60,000 nucleotides of DNA from Chrysomallon squamiferum (GCA_012295275.1 CM022675.1:4179142-4239141); one strand, 5' to 3'; counted from the stretch's first letter, positions 13,996 through 25,670 are shown. The notes: generated by a model not told the origin, from the sequence alone. Program-made: numbers and translations.

Positions 13996-14239
13996 TAAAT
14001 GAATTTTGTAGGTTGTTTGATTTACATTTAAAAGATGAAATGAAAGTGAGGTCATATTTCATGAACTTCATTTACAGAACCAATCACCAAAAAGTGAAAA
14101 TAAGAATCAATATTATATTTTAATGTTTGATTTGATGTTTAAATTTAAAACATATTACCAACATCAACTTCATTTACAGAAACAATCACCAAAAAGTGAA
14201 AATAAGAATAAATGTTTTATATTTTAATTTGATGTTTAA
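11843..14239. repeat. Tandem unit copy 3 of 3 (about 2.40 kb)
   Basis: It is nearly identical to copies 1 and 2 except for a concentrated block of differences at about 12950-13340. There the tract after GATGTATTT, the region replacing TACTTAGCTTTAGTACAACC and the start of the minisatellite all diverge. The (AAT)n at 13926-13992 has an internal ATT interruption. Confidence 0.92.
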
Positions 14240-14720
14240 TTTTAACTTTAAAAGATTAAATGAAACTGAGATCATATTTCCAACTTCAACTTTGTTTACA
14301 GAAACAAATGGCATAAAACTGAAAATAAGAATCAATATTATATTTTAATGTTTGATTTGATGTTTAAATTTAAAACATATTACCAACATCAACTTTGTTT
14401 ACAGAAACAAGCAGCATGAAAGAAGAAAATAAAAATCAGTATTATATTTTAATGTTTGATTTCATGTTTAAATGATTAAATGAAACTGAATCACATTGCC
14501 AACATCAACTTTGTTTTCAGAAACTATCTCCAAAAACTGAAAATAAGAATCAATATTATATTTTAATGTTTGATTTCATGTTTAAATTTAAATTTAAAAG
14601 ATTAAATGAAACTGAATCATATTGCCAACATCAACTTTGTTTACAGAAACAGTTGCCAAAACCTGAGCGAAGAATCAACATTATCTTTTAATGTTCAACT
14701 TTTAAACGATAAAATAAAAA
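14240..14720. repeat. Degenerate ~105-bp subrepeats trailing copy 3
   Basis: Four or five further copies of the subrepeat that ends each 2.3-kb unit, each with CATCAACTTTGTTTACAGAA followed by GAATCAATATTATATTTTAA. They are more diverged than those inside the units and may be the older array that the large unit captured. Confidence 0.85.
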
Positions 14721-17700
14721 TGACATCATGCTGCAAACTCCCTTTTCCCTTTAAATAAACAACTGTCTGCTTAATTTTCCAGTTTAGAAACTAAAGGAGA
14801 TCAGTTTTCCAGTTTCCTTAACATACTTTTATTGTTATTTATTTATCATTATTATTATTTACATTATTTAGAAACAAACTGAAATAATTACAGGAAGAAC
14901 TACAAGTAGCAACAAGAGACATTTTAAGTGCACTGTCCCAAAATGCACATAAATCTGTTCCATAAACAAGTTGTAAGCTTCTGACCATCAGACTAAAACT
15001 AAATTTACCACTGAGATACAGGAAAGAGATTTAACAAAACACAAATAAATAAATTTTAAAAAGAACAAGTATGAAAAAATGCTAAATGCTGTCATATTAT
15101 GGTTGCGAATTCTGGTAAATCAAGTCCAGTTTGTTATATTTGTTATAAAATTACAACATTCAGGTAGACTCAGTTTAACGTGACAGTTATGTTTGTTTGA
15201 AAATTTACACAGGAGAAATTAGTCTGATGTGAGTAATATGTTTCTCTTACATGATTATAAAAAAGAAAACAGAAATAAGTCATCGACTCAGTTTGATGAG
15301 ATTTTTGCTTCGTTTTATAATTGAGAGCAAAAATGTGATTGACTGTTTTTCCAACACTAGGACAAGAGTTGGCTTATAACTGAGTGAGCAAATGATTTCT
15401 TTCACTGAAAGCAAATGATTGCCATTCAGATTACTATATTCTGTATGACTGAGAAATTGAATTTAAAAAAATAATAATGAATGCTGTAACCACTGAAATT
15501 TGGTTAACAGTATGAAACACTAACTTACAAAGTCCTGTTTTTGAAAAAATAGTATTACAATTAGAAAAAATGTTGTGTAGTCCTAGAAAGCTTCTTATCA
15601 CCGATTCGCTTTCCACCAACCCAGCCATTTGCTGTTATAAATTACAGATCTGCCTTTAGTGGCAATTTCAGAACAGTTTTGCCATTTCTGTGACCTATCA
15701 CCAAAACATGTGGTTTGCACCTCTCCCCCAGGGAAACCCATGGACCTCCCTTTTTGATGATTAACAGATTTATATGTCAGAACACATATGTCATAACACT
15801 GCAAGAAGATAGCTGGCAAAATCATCAACCCCCCCCAAAAAAAAAAATGTTCATTTTTTTTTATCTTTTTATAATAATAATAATTTTGTGACAGGTCAGT
15901 ATAAACAGCAAAGTTAAAACAAATAAAACTGGCTTTAGGGTGTCATTCAAATCTAAATAAGCATTATATAAATATTCACTGGAGATGTGTGTGTGTGTGT
16001 GTGTGTGTGTTACACACACATATGCACAATATATTGAAAAAATAAATGTAAAATAGAGATAAAATAAATTTAACAAATTTCTTTTTATGAACTCTTCATA
16101 TGTAATATATCAATATATCATGAATGTTTAAACTGAAGTTATTTGACTGCTTTGTAACTTATACTGATAACAGATGTTATGGTTAAAAATATGCAACATT
16201 TTATTTTTTGTTTCATACCACTTGTTACACAAAAAAACAAAAAAAAAAAAAAAAACCTAAAATCATCTGATATTCAGTCAACTCTGACAAGATGAAATGG
16301 AAGGGGTCAGTAAAATAGTTTGAGTTTACAGATTTCAAATTTTTACAGAAGTGCCAATGAATGAGTAATCTACATTTCATACTGCATGAAATAAACTCTG
16401 GTGTGTTTGGTAAACAAAGTAAATAACAAAATTAAATAAAAACAAATGAATATAACACAACCAGCTTGTTTGACACAATACACTTATTAGTAAATAAAAC
16501 AAACATGAATCAGTGAACAACAAAGTTCTTTAAAGTGTGTCTGCAGTTATTTAGCATGTAAACAGACCTCACACTGTGAAAACACAGATGACTGAGTTAG
16601 CAAATTTTGTTCTGCTTAATCAGTAACCATTGTTCTCTATTTACCAGTTCATAGTTTGTGCTTTGAATTCTTTCAGTGGGTTTTCTATAATCAAAAGAGC
16701 AACAGTTTTACCAAGAATACAAGAAATTTTCAACCCACAAGTGATGTTTGTCCTATCTATGAGTTTTTTGTTTACTACTCCAGCACTTTGAGTTACAGAA
16801 GGCTAATTTCTATTAAATCAGTAGTTTGGGACCAAGTTAATGCAAAGGTTACTGTTACTAACATAATAATTACAGGTCTTCAGTCTTGGCCAGCCTTTCA
16901 GTTCAATAGACTGAGTGTTGGACATTTGAGTTTCAAGTTTACTGCTGCAAAAAGTTAACAATAAAGTCTTTAATAAATTAAAAATATATTTTATTAAATG
17001 TTACATGTCAAATGCTCTACTTTAGAAAAATAATAATAATAAATAAAAATATATATATATATACAAGTACACTATGGTTGTGCATACAGATGTACAGATT
17101 ATTTTGGACAGTGAAATGACATCTGACATCACATTATGATTAACATAATATGAAATTATTATTTTTTAGGTTACAGAACTGAAAATTATTTAAAATTAAA
17201 AAAAAGTTAAATTAAATTGGAAAATTGATTTACCCAGTAAATTCCAATTTGCATGGAAATTATAAACACAAAAGAAAAGTTCAGAAAAGTTCAGCAATGT
17301 TCAAACAGTAACAGACACCTGTTTTAAAGTCAATGCAGAACTTTTTTGTTACATTAAATAATAATTATAAAATATAGATGGCATACTTGACTGAAAGAAA
17401 ATGGCAAACAGGCAGTAGAATTTAGATAAAACTGTAAATAATTACAATAACATGTTTTGTTTCTTTTGCTATTAAGACAAAAAGCACATTCATATTTACT
17501 GCTTTTAATTTTAAACATGTTATTATTCATAATCCCTGGATTTCACTTTTTTCTCTCTAAATTAAATATCTAAACTGAATACAGTATTACTGTTTTGAAT
17601 AATTCTGACTTACATTATGAAGACGACACAAATTTCAACATCTTTCACTGTATACGAGTAGCAATTATTTGAATATAAACAAAAATAAAGAGAAAATAAT

Positions 17701-17737
17701 TATAAATTTAAAATTATGTAAATCTTGTTTTCAGTCT
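14721..17737. other. AT-rich non-repetitive stretch, no secure gene
   Basis: About 3 kb with relatively few simple repeats: (GT)n at 15985-16010, a poly-A-rich tract near 16230-16255 and short (TA)n near 17050. A 100-codon plus-strand frame at 16656-16958 has no recognisable domain and AT-driven composition. If the minus-strand unit at 17.7-18.9 kb is real, part of this region could be its 3' UTR. Confidence 0.5.
15598..15790 (-). other. Possible exon or coding remnant
   Basis: The minus strand is open through GRSMGFPGGEVQTTCFGD, then KWQNCSEIATKGRS and a WLGWWKANR end with a stop at 15598-15600. It has near-balanced GC in an otherwise AT-rich region and no simple-sequence bias, which is why it stands out. 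I recognise no family and see no clear splice sites. It may be chance or a transposon relic. Confidence 0.2.
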
Positions 17738-18870
17738 TTATCTTATCTTTTTGTTGATCTGTAAATATTCTGTTACAGCTGACTTATCTCCACTGTCACT
17801 TTCTTGTCTCTGAAGAAAAAAAAAAAAAAAAAACTGTAAAAATATGAGACATGATTTTATTAATTGTTTTTTTTGGAGAAAAAACAATATCAGTAAAAAT
17901 AGTTAAAACAGTCTTGTAACATTTTATTTTTATTTAAAAAAAAACACTAATCAAAATAAAACGTGTATGTTAAACTTAGAGGCATTAACTAACTATCAGT
18001 AAACTGAATATGGTTTGTGAATATTTAAGATTAATAATGAAGTAAAAAATCAAATCATTTTAGTTAACATCTCATAATGAAAATTAGTTTGAGTTTACAT
18101 TACCTGATGATCAGAAATAATTTCTAAGAAAATAAATCTAAACTTGTCAAGTGTCACCTGAAAACTAGTTGTTCTGGAAGCTGTTTCAACATTTTCTGCT
18201 TAATATTATTTTGGTTTCTGTCTGCAAAATCTACAAACGAAACCTGAAATTTTATTAAAACTACATTTTAATGGTCAGATGTTATTTTAATTTTCAGAGA
18301 AGTTTATTTCTGGAGTTATTTCAAAATACATTTGCAAATGTGAGTGAGATAAAAGATGGAAAATGAAACGAGAGAGTGGGAGAGAGATTAAATAATGAAC
18401 ACAAATTAAATGGATAAAGAATATTATTATATAAAAAATATATACTGAACTGCTTCATGTTTTTGATCCTATTTTTTATTTTTTGTAGGTTTTGTTTAAA
18501 ATAAATGTAGTAGGCTACATACTTTATTTATTTTTTTACATTTAAACGAAGAAAAGATAACAAAATAAAATTAAAAAGTGAAATATACCTTGGCTTGAGT
18601 GGATACTGTTCAGTGATGCATTTGTCGCATTTCTGGTTCTAGTTCTAGTTGGAATTTTTCCACTTCTAATTCATCAAATATTCTGTAGACTGGCTTATTT
18701 CTTAAATAGAAAAATCGAGGAAACAGTCTGACAATAATCCAAGTCTTCGGTGGAAACTACTGTTTTTAAAACACAACATTCCAAAATTCGCTTTTATTAT
18801 TCAATATGGCTGCTTAAATTAGCAGACGAAGTACCTGCTCGTGACGTCATCTCCCGCGGTCGCATAAAAC
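17738..18870 (-). other. Putative minus-strand spliced transcription unit, product unknown
   Basis: Splice-like signals line up on the minus strand. There is a donor CCAAG|GTATAT at 18589. A candidate exon at 18104-18243 is bounded by TTTCAG|GTTTCG and CATCAG|GTAATG. A terminal exon begins at 17809 after a T18 tract ending CTTCAG. The last two exons read in phase: TSFQVTLDKFRFIFLEII, SDHQ, then RQESDSGDKS and YLQINKKIR, with a stop at 17738-17740. The middle-exon frame has upstream stops and no ATG, so the first coding exon is not identified. An alternative donor in the middle exon (TTTTCAG|GTGACA) would give a different short product. A CRE-like TGACGTCA with CCGCGG lies at 18842-18860, where a promoter would sit. 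A non-coding transcript is also possible. Confidence 0.35.
18610..18756 (-). other. Short open frame of about 48 codons with protein-like composition
   Basis: It is open from just after a TAG at 18757-18759 to a TGA at 18610-18612 and has no ATG near its start. The reading contains PKTWIIVRLFPRFFYLRN, KPVYRIFDELEVE, and ELEPEMRQMHH, with no simple-sequence bias. It could be a terminal coding exon with acceptor AAAACAG or CAGTAG at about 18757-18762. It conflicts with using the downstream donor at 18589 in the same transcript. I do not recognise the family. Confidence 0.25.
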
Positions 18871-18989
18871 TAAATTGATACATTAAAAATTCTTAATTAT
18901 GATGATAATAAAAATGAAATAATTTAAAATATAGTGAATACAATACGATGTTATAGGCTGGGAGTAACTCAGTAATTTAACAAGTGTTG

Positions 18990-19036
<47 letters not shown>

Positions 19037-19507
19037 TTTTTCCTGATTACAATAACTGCTCCCATTCCGCCGGTTTGTACCGGTTATTAAACTTACAATT
19101 TCAGTGCATTCACACTGCAAATCTTGTGATGTACTTTTAAAGATTTTTGATTTCTGTTAAAATTTTGTTAACCAGTGATGAAAATGTCCATCAGTTCAGT
19201 ATGCAATTCAAGTAGGGTCTTACAAAGATAATAACAGTGATGAATAAAAAAAATAAAAATAACAAAATAACGCCCCGTTTCAAACTGCTTTCTGTTAATC
19301 AGTGCTAAATACATAAGTATGACTTAATTCGGTTTAGATCGCTTATTTTTCCTTTCTGAAGACTTCAGTGACAAAAACTATCTTTAATAAAGGATTTGCT
19401 TTGCCTGCGCAAGGAGAGTAAGCCCCATAAAAAGTGGGCCCATCTCAGCAGACCCTTCCATTTTTATTCCAAGAATAGTAAAAATCGTTTAAAATGTCAG
19501 TGATTAA

Positions 19508-19555
<48 letters not shown>

Positions 19556-20105
19556 CTACTTTTATTATTATTATGATTGCTGCTACTACTATTAAAAATA
19601 TAATTTCTAAATAAAATAAATAATACAGAAAATAAAACAAACAACAACAATCAAGTAAAAATTATATCAAGATTTATATCTATATATAATTTGTTATCAT
19701 CATGACAATAATACTTCTTATAATTATTGTTATTTCTTTTTCTTCCTTTTTTTCGGTGGAGGGGGGCACGGGTCGTTTCTATTTATTTTTAGACTGGTAC
19801 AGTTTATTTATTTATTTATTCATTTATTTATTACTTTTATTTTTATTTTTTGAAATTTATTTGATTTAATTTGATTTGTTCTATTTTATTTCATTCGTTT
19901 TCATTTCAGTTCGCATTTCGTAATTTAATCTATTTATCTGTATTTTACTTACATGTTTGTGTGTGTGCATGCGCGAACCTTTGCGTATGTTACTACGGGT
20001 ATATTTTTTTTTTTTATTATGGTTATTATTCTATCAATTTCAGTATCATTGTTTTTCACATATTTTTGTAACATAAAACAAAATACTTTTTTCTTTTCAA
20101 ATTTA
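18871..20105. other. AT-rich intergenic stretch with (ATT)n tracts
   Basis: (TTA)n at 18996-19032 and (ATT)n at 19508-19555 with nearby ATT-rich sequence. A moderately GC-balanced segment lies at 19260-19470 with no open frame of note. TTTA/TTTATT-rich sequence runs from 19780 to 19870. No gene seen. Confidence 0.55.
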
Positions 20106-22848
20106 TTATTCGGTTGTGTGGGTAACATTTACTCTGATTTTCATTACAGCTCCATAGCAGTCCATATATCCGTCCCATCGACAGACACACATCATGCGAG
20201 CCCAGCTCTCAGTCTTCATCACGTGAGCGCCCAGTTCCCAGCACTTGCCTTTGTACTGACATTCTGAAATGAATGAATTAAACGATAAATAGCAGATATT
20301 CATCTGTTCTTTCATTCAATTGGTCAGTCAGTCACAAAGTCCATTAGTGTGTCAGTCAGTCAGTCAGTCAGTCAGTCAGTCACATAGTCAATCAGTCACA
20401 TAGTCAATCAGTCACATAGTCAGTCAGACAGTCATCAGATTAGTCAGTCAGACAGTCAGTAAGTCAATAAGTCAGTTAGACAGTCAGACAGACAGTCAGT
20501 AAGTTAATCAATCAACCAGTTAGTTATTCACAGAGTCACACGGTCGTTCATTTTGTTGATCAGTCAGTCAAACACAGAGATTAGAGAAATAGAAATACAA
20601 AGAAAAAAATATCAAAGCAATAATTATTATAATACCATTTGTATGGATATCGCTGGTTCTAGCCCAGATCCAGGTTTGAATCATTTTACGGCTAATCTTT
20701 GCCAACCAAACAGCTGGCAACGATTACGGCTTATTTAACAAACATTTAATTTTGTATTCCTTGAGATAAATCATTTTCCAGTTCGCTGGTACCATAGAAA
20801 GTACCATGCATAGTCGTAGTACAAATGCTACAAAAAAGAAACCCGAGATCCCTATCATCAATCACTGATTTCAGAAATCATCTGGCGTGTTTGAGTCGAC
20901 CTGAATAGTGACGTAACGGTCAGCTGATTAATATATTTATTATTTCCAGCGCAACGTTTCAATAACGTAAAGATCCCTGATATTATGAAGCAACTCACTA
21001 ACTGTGTTATCAACTAAAACTGCATTAGCACTAAAACTGGATTGTGAGTAGAAGTGATATAAATAATAATATTACTGGTTGTATTACAACTAGTAATCAT
21101 AGTAGAAGTGGTAGTAATAGCAGATGTAGTAGTAGTAGTAGTAGTTGCAGTAGCAGTAGTAGAACTCACCGTATCTATCTCTACACAGAGTTACAACAAT
21201 GTTTGTTTGGCCAATTCCCTCCCATATTAATTCAGCCCGGTAGGAGGCGACACCACATGGAACGTTCAGTTTCTTGTTGTTATTGATTACCTTTATCATA
21301 CCCACCATTATGTCTACAAGTAATAGCACATGTAGTAATATACTGTGAAGTATGTAAATAAAAACACACATAATAAATACACTATAACGTTTACAAATAA
21401 TAACATTTTATTTCTAACCACTATCCTTTTTTTTCTTATTATTTACACATTATTCCTCACGGTTGAGTTGTATAGCTCATTTACATATTATTTCTCACTA
21501 TTCTATGCTAAATTTAATTATTTATTTATTTTATTTACTTATTCATTTATTTTATTCATTCATTCATTTTATTTTATTTATTTATTCATACATTTATTCA
21601 TTCCCTTATTTAAAAAAATTTATATTTATTTATATTTATATATTTATACTTACAAGAATCGTCAGTGATGTCTAAACCTTTGTTACTACAGACAATGCGT
21701 GTTTCACCTCGAAATTTGATAGTGTGTACTATTTCCCCAAGTAGGAAATGACCCCACTCAGTTGTGCATTTCTTATCCAGCGCATTATAAGATGAATTAA
21801 CAGCTGAAATTTATTTTGTAAACAGAGATATATAGAGAGGAACAAAAATACATACATACAGAGGTGGATAGATAGACAGAATACAATTAAGTTGGAATAT
21901 AACTGAACTGTTGAGTCAAAATAATATGACTCTCTCTCTAACACTTATATAGATATTTAACATGGTTAAAGATTTCGATATTGGTCGTTATTGGCTAAAA
22001 GTACAAGTTAATACGTCTGCTAGTTTTTACGTAAGGTCAAATGAACTCCCCGGCATCACGTCACTGAAATGACACCTGTCAATCAAAAATGTCGTCTGGC
22101 TGATGAGTAAATATACACCCTCATATTTAGCTATTTTAATCTAGGTTACCGTGTACTGGAACTGGAAACAAATATTTTAGCCTTTTTAGTCGTGGTTAAT
22201 GTGACATCACAATCAAGATGGTGCTGTCGAGTTCGGACAGTGACTTAATTATGATTTGTTTCACTGAGAAAGTTTGGCGCTAGGACAAAGAACTATAAAG
22301 TGATTCCCCGGAAAGAAGTGGGATATGATATCATCATTAAACAGAGATATAAAAGATCAGCTGAGAGAAGAATGGGAAATGACTATTACGGATTTCTCAG
22401 AGACTGGAAATGTTTATAGCCTGAAAATAAGTTTATATTTCAACAAGATGAGCAACCTGGTATAGAACTCGGTGATATTTGGAGGATGCAGATGCAGTAT
22501 TCATAAAGTAGACTGAAAGTCCGGACTGTAATGCAATGGATTATTCTCGGACATAGACGGTGTAGGAAAGTCGTTGAATGGATAAGTTCACTGACAGAAA
22601 GACTAAAATCAAGAAAGATAATCCTTGAGGACATTCAGAACTACGTGGAAAATATAGAACTTTTTATTCACGTGTTTCTGGAGACCAATAGGAAAATGAA
22701 ATCATTACATTCCAGAACTGATTTACATTTTTCGCCTTACGTAAAAGCTACTAAAGATATTAATTTGAAATCTTATTTCATTTTTATTTTGTTTTGATTT
22801 TTTACGAGGTGATACAGTTCTTTGCGTATTTGTGGATGTATGTATGTG

Positions 22849-22894
<46 letters not shown>

Positions 22895-23543
22895 CACACA
22901 AACACACACACGCACACGCACACACACGTACATACATATACATACATACATACATACAGTATGTATTTAGGACTGCGGATTAGACTGCACACAGACAATA
23001 TTCGGGAACGCACTGGCGCAGGAGAACAAAGTCCAATCACAACCTCAGAAACACCATTAGATGCCGCCAACGCGATAAGAACGTACGGCACGCACTCGAA
23101 GTCATCAGAACAGACATTATTCATATGTATGTGTGTGTTTGTGTGTGTGAGAGTGTATGTGTATGTATATGTGTTTGTGTGAGTGTGTGTGTGCGTGTAT
23201 GTGTAAGTGTGTGTGCGTGTGTCTGTGTGAGTGTGTGTGAGTCTGTGTGTGTTTGTGTGTGTGAGTGTGTGTGTTTATGTGTTTGTTCGAGTGTGTGTGC
23301 GTGTGTGAATGTATGTGTAAGTGTATGTGCGTGTGTGTTTGTGTGTGAGTGTGTTTGAGTTTGTGTGTGTGAGTGTGTGTGTTGTTTATGTGTGTGTGAG
23401 TGTGTGTGTGTGTGTGTGTGTATGAATTAAAAAAATCACTGACTTATATTTAGACTATAATCAGCGTTACAGATCACATTAGGGTCAGGCTTTACAGTCT
23501 GGAATGACGTCATCATCAATAGGAGAAGTGTCAGTGCTGCCAT
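20106..23543 (-). CDS. Secreted ten-cysteine protein, paralogue A (four coding exons)
   Basis: Coding exons are 23444-23543, 21654-21803, 21170-21313 and 20106-20263. Every junction is GT-AG and every intron is phase 1. They total 552 bases, giving 183 residues. The protein begins MAALTLLLLMMTSFQ, a hydrophobic signal peptide, so secretion is predicted. The mature part has ten cysteines, all matched in paralogue B: one in exon 1, two in exon 2 (KKC, IVC), two in exon 3 (PCG, LCRD) and five in exon 4 (CQYKGKC, CVC, DCYG). An even count suggests five disulfides. Exon 4 reads CWELG...W...CVC...DC, which resembles the second half of a fibronectin type I or VWC module, but this is only a resemblance. 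The ATG lies directly after a CAG acceptor, implying an upstream non-coding exon (see 25671). The stop TAA overlaps an AATAAA signal (TAATAAA). I do not recognise a named family. Confidence 0.8.
20330..20530. repeat. Degenerate (GTCA)n array in intron 3 of gene A
   Basis: An imperfect CAGTCAGT array just upstream, in the sense of the gene, of the last exon. A shorter GTCAGTCTGT-rich array lies at the matching place in gene B (about 29540-29660), so it predates the A/B duplication. Confidence 0.85.
22218..22797 (+). pseudogene. Decayed plus-strand open frame inside intron 1 of gene A
   Basis: An ATG in AAGATGG context opens MVLSSSDSDLIMICFTEK. A frameshift near 22275 leads into one frame that stays readable to 22797 (RTKNYKVIPRKEVGYD, KQRYKRSAERRMGNDYYG, LTERLKSRKIILEDIQNY), broken only by stops at 22417 and 22504. 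Charged, non-repetitive composition over about 190 codons suggests a once-coding sequence. FIFQQDEQP faintly recalls the FQQD tract of Tc1-like transposases, but the surrounding residues do not match. The segment sits on the opposite strand to gene A. The matching intron of gene B is only about 545 bases against about 1640 here, which is consistent with an insertion in A. Family unknown. Confidence 0.4.
22850..23425. repeat. (TA)n, (CA)n and long GT-rich microsatellite block
   Basis: (TA)n at 22852-22886 passes into CA-rich sequence to 22930. A GT/GA-rich tract of about 300 bases (23120-23425) produces the Cys/Val-rich frames here, which are not genes. A non-repetitive segment of about 150 bases (22960-23115) lies between them. 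Confidence 0.92.
23008..23065 (+). repeat. Copy 1 of a short interspersed segment, inverted relative to copy 2
   Basis: The core ACTGGCGCAGGAGAACAAAG followed by TCCAATCACAACCTCA matches the reverse complement of 33550-33606 (ACTGGCGCAAGAGGACAAAG, TTCAATCACGACCTCA). It is in the intron of gene A, while the partner is upstream of gene B, so the two are not in corresponding positions. Confidence 0.6.
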
Positions 23544-23774
23544 CTGGAGAACAGGTAAGTAACACCTGCAAGTTGTAAAGTATCAGTGTAATAAAATATG
23601 TCATTCTGATTTATACTACTCACTGGAGAGGTGTCCAGTCAGTACAAAATTCTTTACAAGCCTGAGTTATCAACAGTGGACCATAACAGCACATTTCTGT
23701 TGTCAAAAATTCCAAACAGGGAGTAGATATATTGCGTTTTGTAATATAAATATATAAATATTCTCATGATTTTT

Positions 23775-23816
<42 letters not shown>

Positions 23817-23932
23817 TAATAATAATAGCAATAAAAGTAATAATAATAATAATATTATTATTATTATTAGTAGTAGTATTGTTGTTGTTAATATTATTGT
23901 TGTTATTATTATTATTAGTGTTGTTGTTGTTG

Positions 23933-23963
<31 letters not shown>

Positions 23964-23965
23964 GA
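23775..23965. repeat. (GT)n followed by (AAT/ATT/TAG/GTT) trinucleotide tract
   Basis: A GT run at 23777-23812 is followed by about 150 bases of mixed trinucleotides, in the 5' intron of gene A. The overlapping Ile/Val/Leu-rich frames are repeat translations. Confidence 0.93.
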
Positions 23966-24299
23966 CTTCTTTGTAACTGTTAATACAAATGGCTGATACT
24001 TGCTTTTCTTGTTTTTGGGAGGGAAAAAACATAAAATAAAAAATAAAAAGATAACTGTAGAATTATTTTTAATATTAACGACAACCCGTTGAAAACATGA
24101 AATAATTTCTGCTGGAAAACGCATTCGTATTTTCGTCTGTCACTAATTAGGTGTTTTTACATGTCTGTTAGCGCTGTTGTGTTTTAACACAGACTCTGTT
24201 TCAGAAGGAAATGGTCTTACATCGAGGCTTGAGTGTCTTAAGCAGAACAAACTATTAAAAACGTGAACAAACTGTTAAAGTCGTTTTCCTACAGTGTCT

Positions 24300-24500
24300 A
24301 CAACGTCATCTATCACCATGACGACATCAGTGTTCCTCACCTTGCGGTGCTGCCACCTACATAAGTTACCTCCCCTTGTTAACAACTAATTGAATCGTAT
24401 TCAGCTAACACAGATTTACGATAATTTGGTGGATAGCTTGAAAAATGGCTGCCATTTTGGAATTTCAACAAGCTAGCTGATTTAAAGAAAAAATTAAAAT
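24300..24500. other. Non-coding segment conserved between the A and B duplicates
   Basis: CACCATGACGACATCA and CTTGAAAAATGGCTGCCATT ... GGAATTTCAACAAGCTAGCT match gene B intron sequence at about 32548-32720 (CACCATGACAACATCA, CTTGAAAAATGGCCGCCATC). This shows that the duplication included the 5' intron. The reverse-complement motif AAGGGGAGGTAACTT lies at 24362-24376. Confidence 0.75.
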
Positions 24501-24869
24501 ATCCTCCGACAGAATTCATGTCACCTAAAATGGCATAGTCATCATTTAAAGAATGACCTATATTATCATCAAGAAATGTCATCTAAAATGAAATAATTAT
24601 CGTTTGGTTTATTAAAACATATTATCAGCTTTCTGCACCCCTACCCCAACACATTGATTTAATATAACACAAACTCACTTAACACAGTTTGTGTGATTTT
24701 GAAGAATCAACTAAATTTAATTAGTTAAAAATTCGTGGACGTACTTTTTGTCTGAATGTCACTCAATAGAGACACTTTTTATAACTCAGTGCAGAATTCC
24801 TGAAGATGCCTTAACTGATAAAATGGATATAAATGTCTTACAAACAAGAAAAAATAAAATAAAAGTAAA

Positions 24870-24911
24870 AATAATAACAATAACAATAATAATAATAATA
24901 ATAATAATAAC

Positions 24912-24953
<42 letters not shown>

Positions 24954-24958
24954 TGATA
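24870..24958. repeat. (AAT)n microsatellite
   Basis: An (AAT)n run with a few AAC interruptions. From 24960 to 25670 the sequence is AT-rich, with GATGAT and AAAC-rich stretches near 25440-25560 and no gene features other than the 5' intron of gene A. Confidence 0.93.
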
Positions 24959-25670
24959 AAACATTTATGTCTAATATAAGTTCATGAAAGCAAAGTTAAC
25001 AAACAGATAGACACTGCAATATAAATATAATATCTTGTGACATTCCAAAACCGAATTGCTATTGTTTAAGTAAACTGAACAAAAAATATTCACTATCTAA
25101 CCTATTGGATTTGATCATTCGTGTGTATAGACAAGATTTATATAATAAATATAATCAATAACCTGTTACCGATCACTGACTGTTTCAGATTGCTGCTAGT
25201 CATCGATCCAACTAACAAAGTTATTCTTAAACATCTGCAGTATCGCTTAAACACATTTGACTATCAAAACTTTATTTTATTTCAATCTTAAACTGTGAAT
25301 TTTATTGTTGAAAAATGTATTTAGTCAGTTGAAAAGAAAAAGAAAGGTAAATGTTTAAACAAAGTAGGGGAATAAATCAATCAATAAAAGAACAAACAAA
25401 AAACAACAACAAAACATACAAAAATAAATCATATCGATAATAACAATGCTTATGCTGCTGCTGATGATGATGATTATAATGATGATGATGACGATGAGAT
25501 GATAACGAAACAAATTAACAAACAAACGAATAAATAAATAAAAAAAAAAAAAATAAACAAACGAACAAAAAACAAACAAATATATAAAAAAAATAATCGC
25601 AATAATAATGATGACGGTAACAATATTAATAAATAAAAAGTTAAAAAGAAAAATGTAAAATAAAACTTAC

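Noticed and set aside
9085-14055. Three minus-strand frames of 83-87 codons beginning MTSLSFHLLN
   Set aside because: They occur once per tandem unit, are half poly-Tyr from an (AAT)n tract that varies in length, and show no domain or splice context. The conserved part could be an exon but is not supported as a gene.
20336-20530. (GTCA)n array as a CRISPR-like repeat
   Set aside because: Unit is four bases with no spacers, and the genome is eukaryotic.
20655-20720. GGTTTGAATCATTTTACGGC and nearby sequence as a tRNA or tRNA-derived SINE B box
   Set aside because: No matching A box at the right distance and no cloverleaf. The similar GGTTTGAATCC at 54110 is also isolated.
25355-25579. Minus-strand Phe/Leu/Ile-rich frame resembling a membrane protein
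   Set aside because: Composition follows AAAC/AAAT and GAT repeats. There is no start context or conservation.
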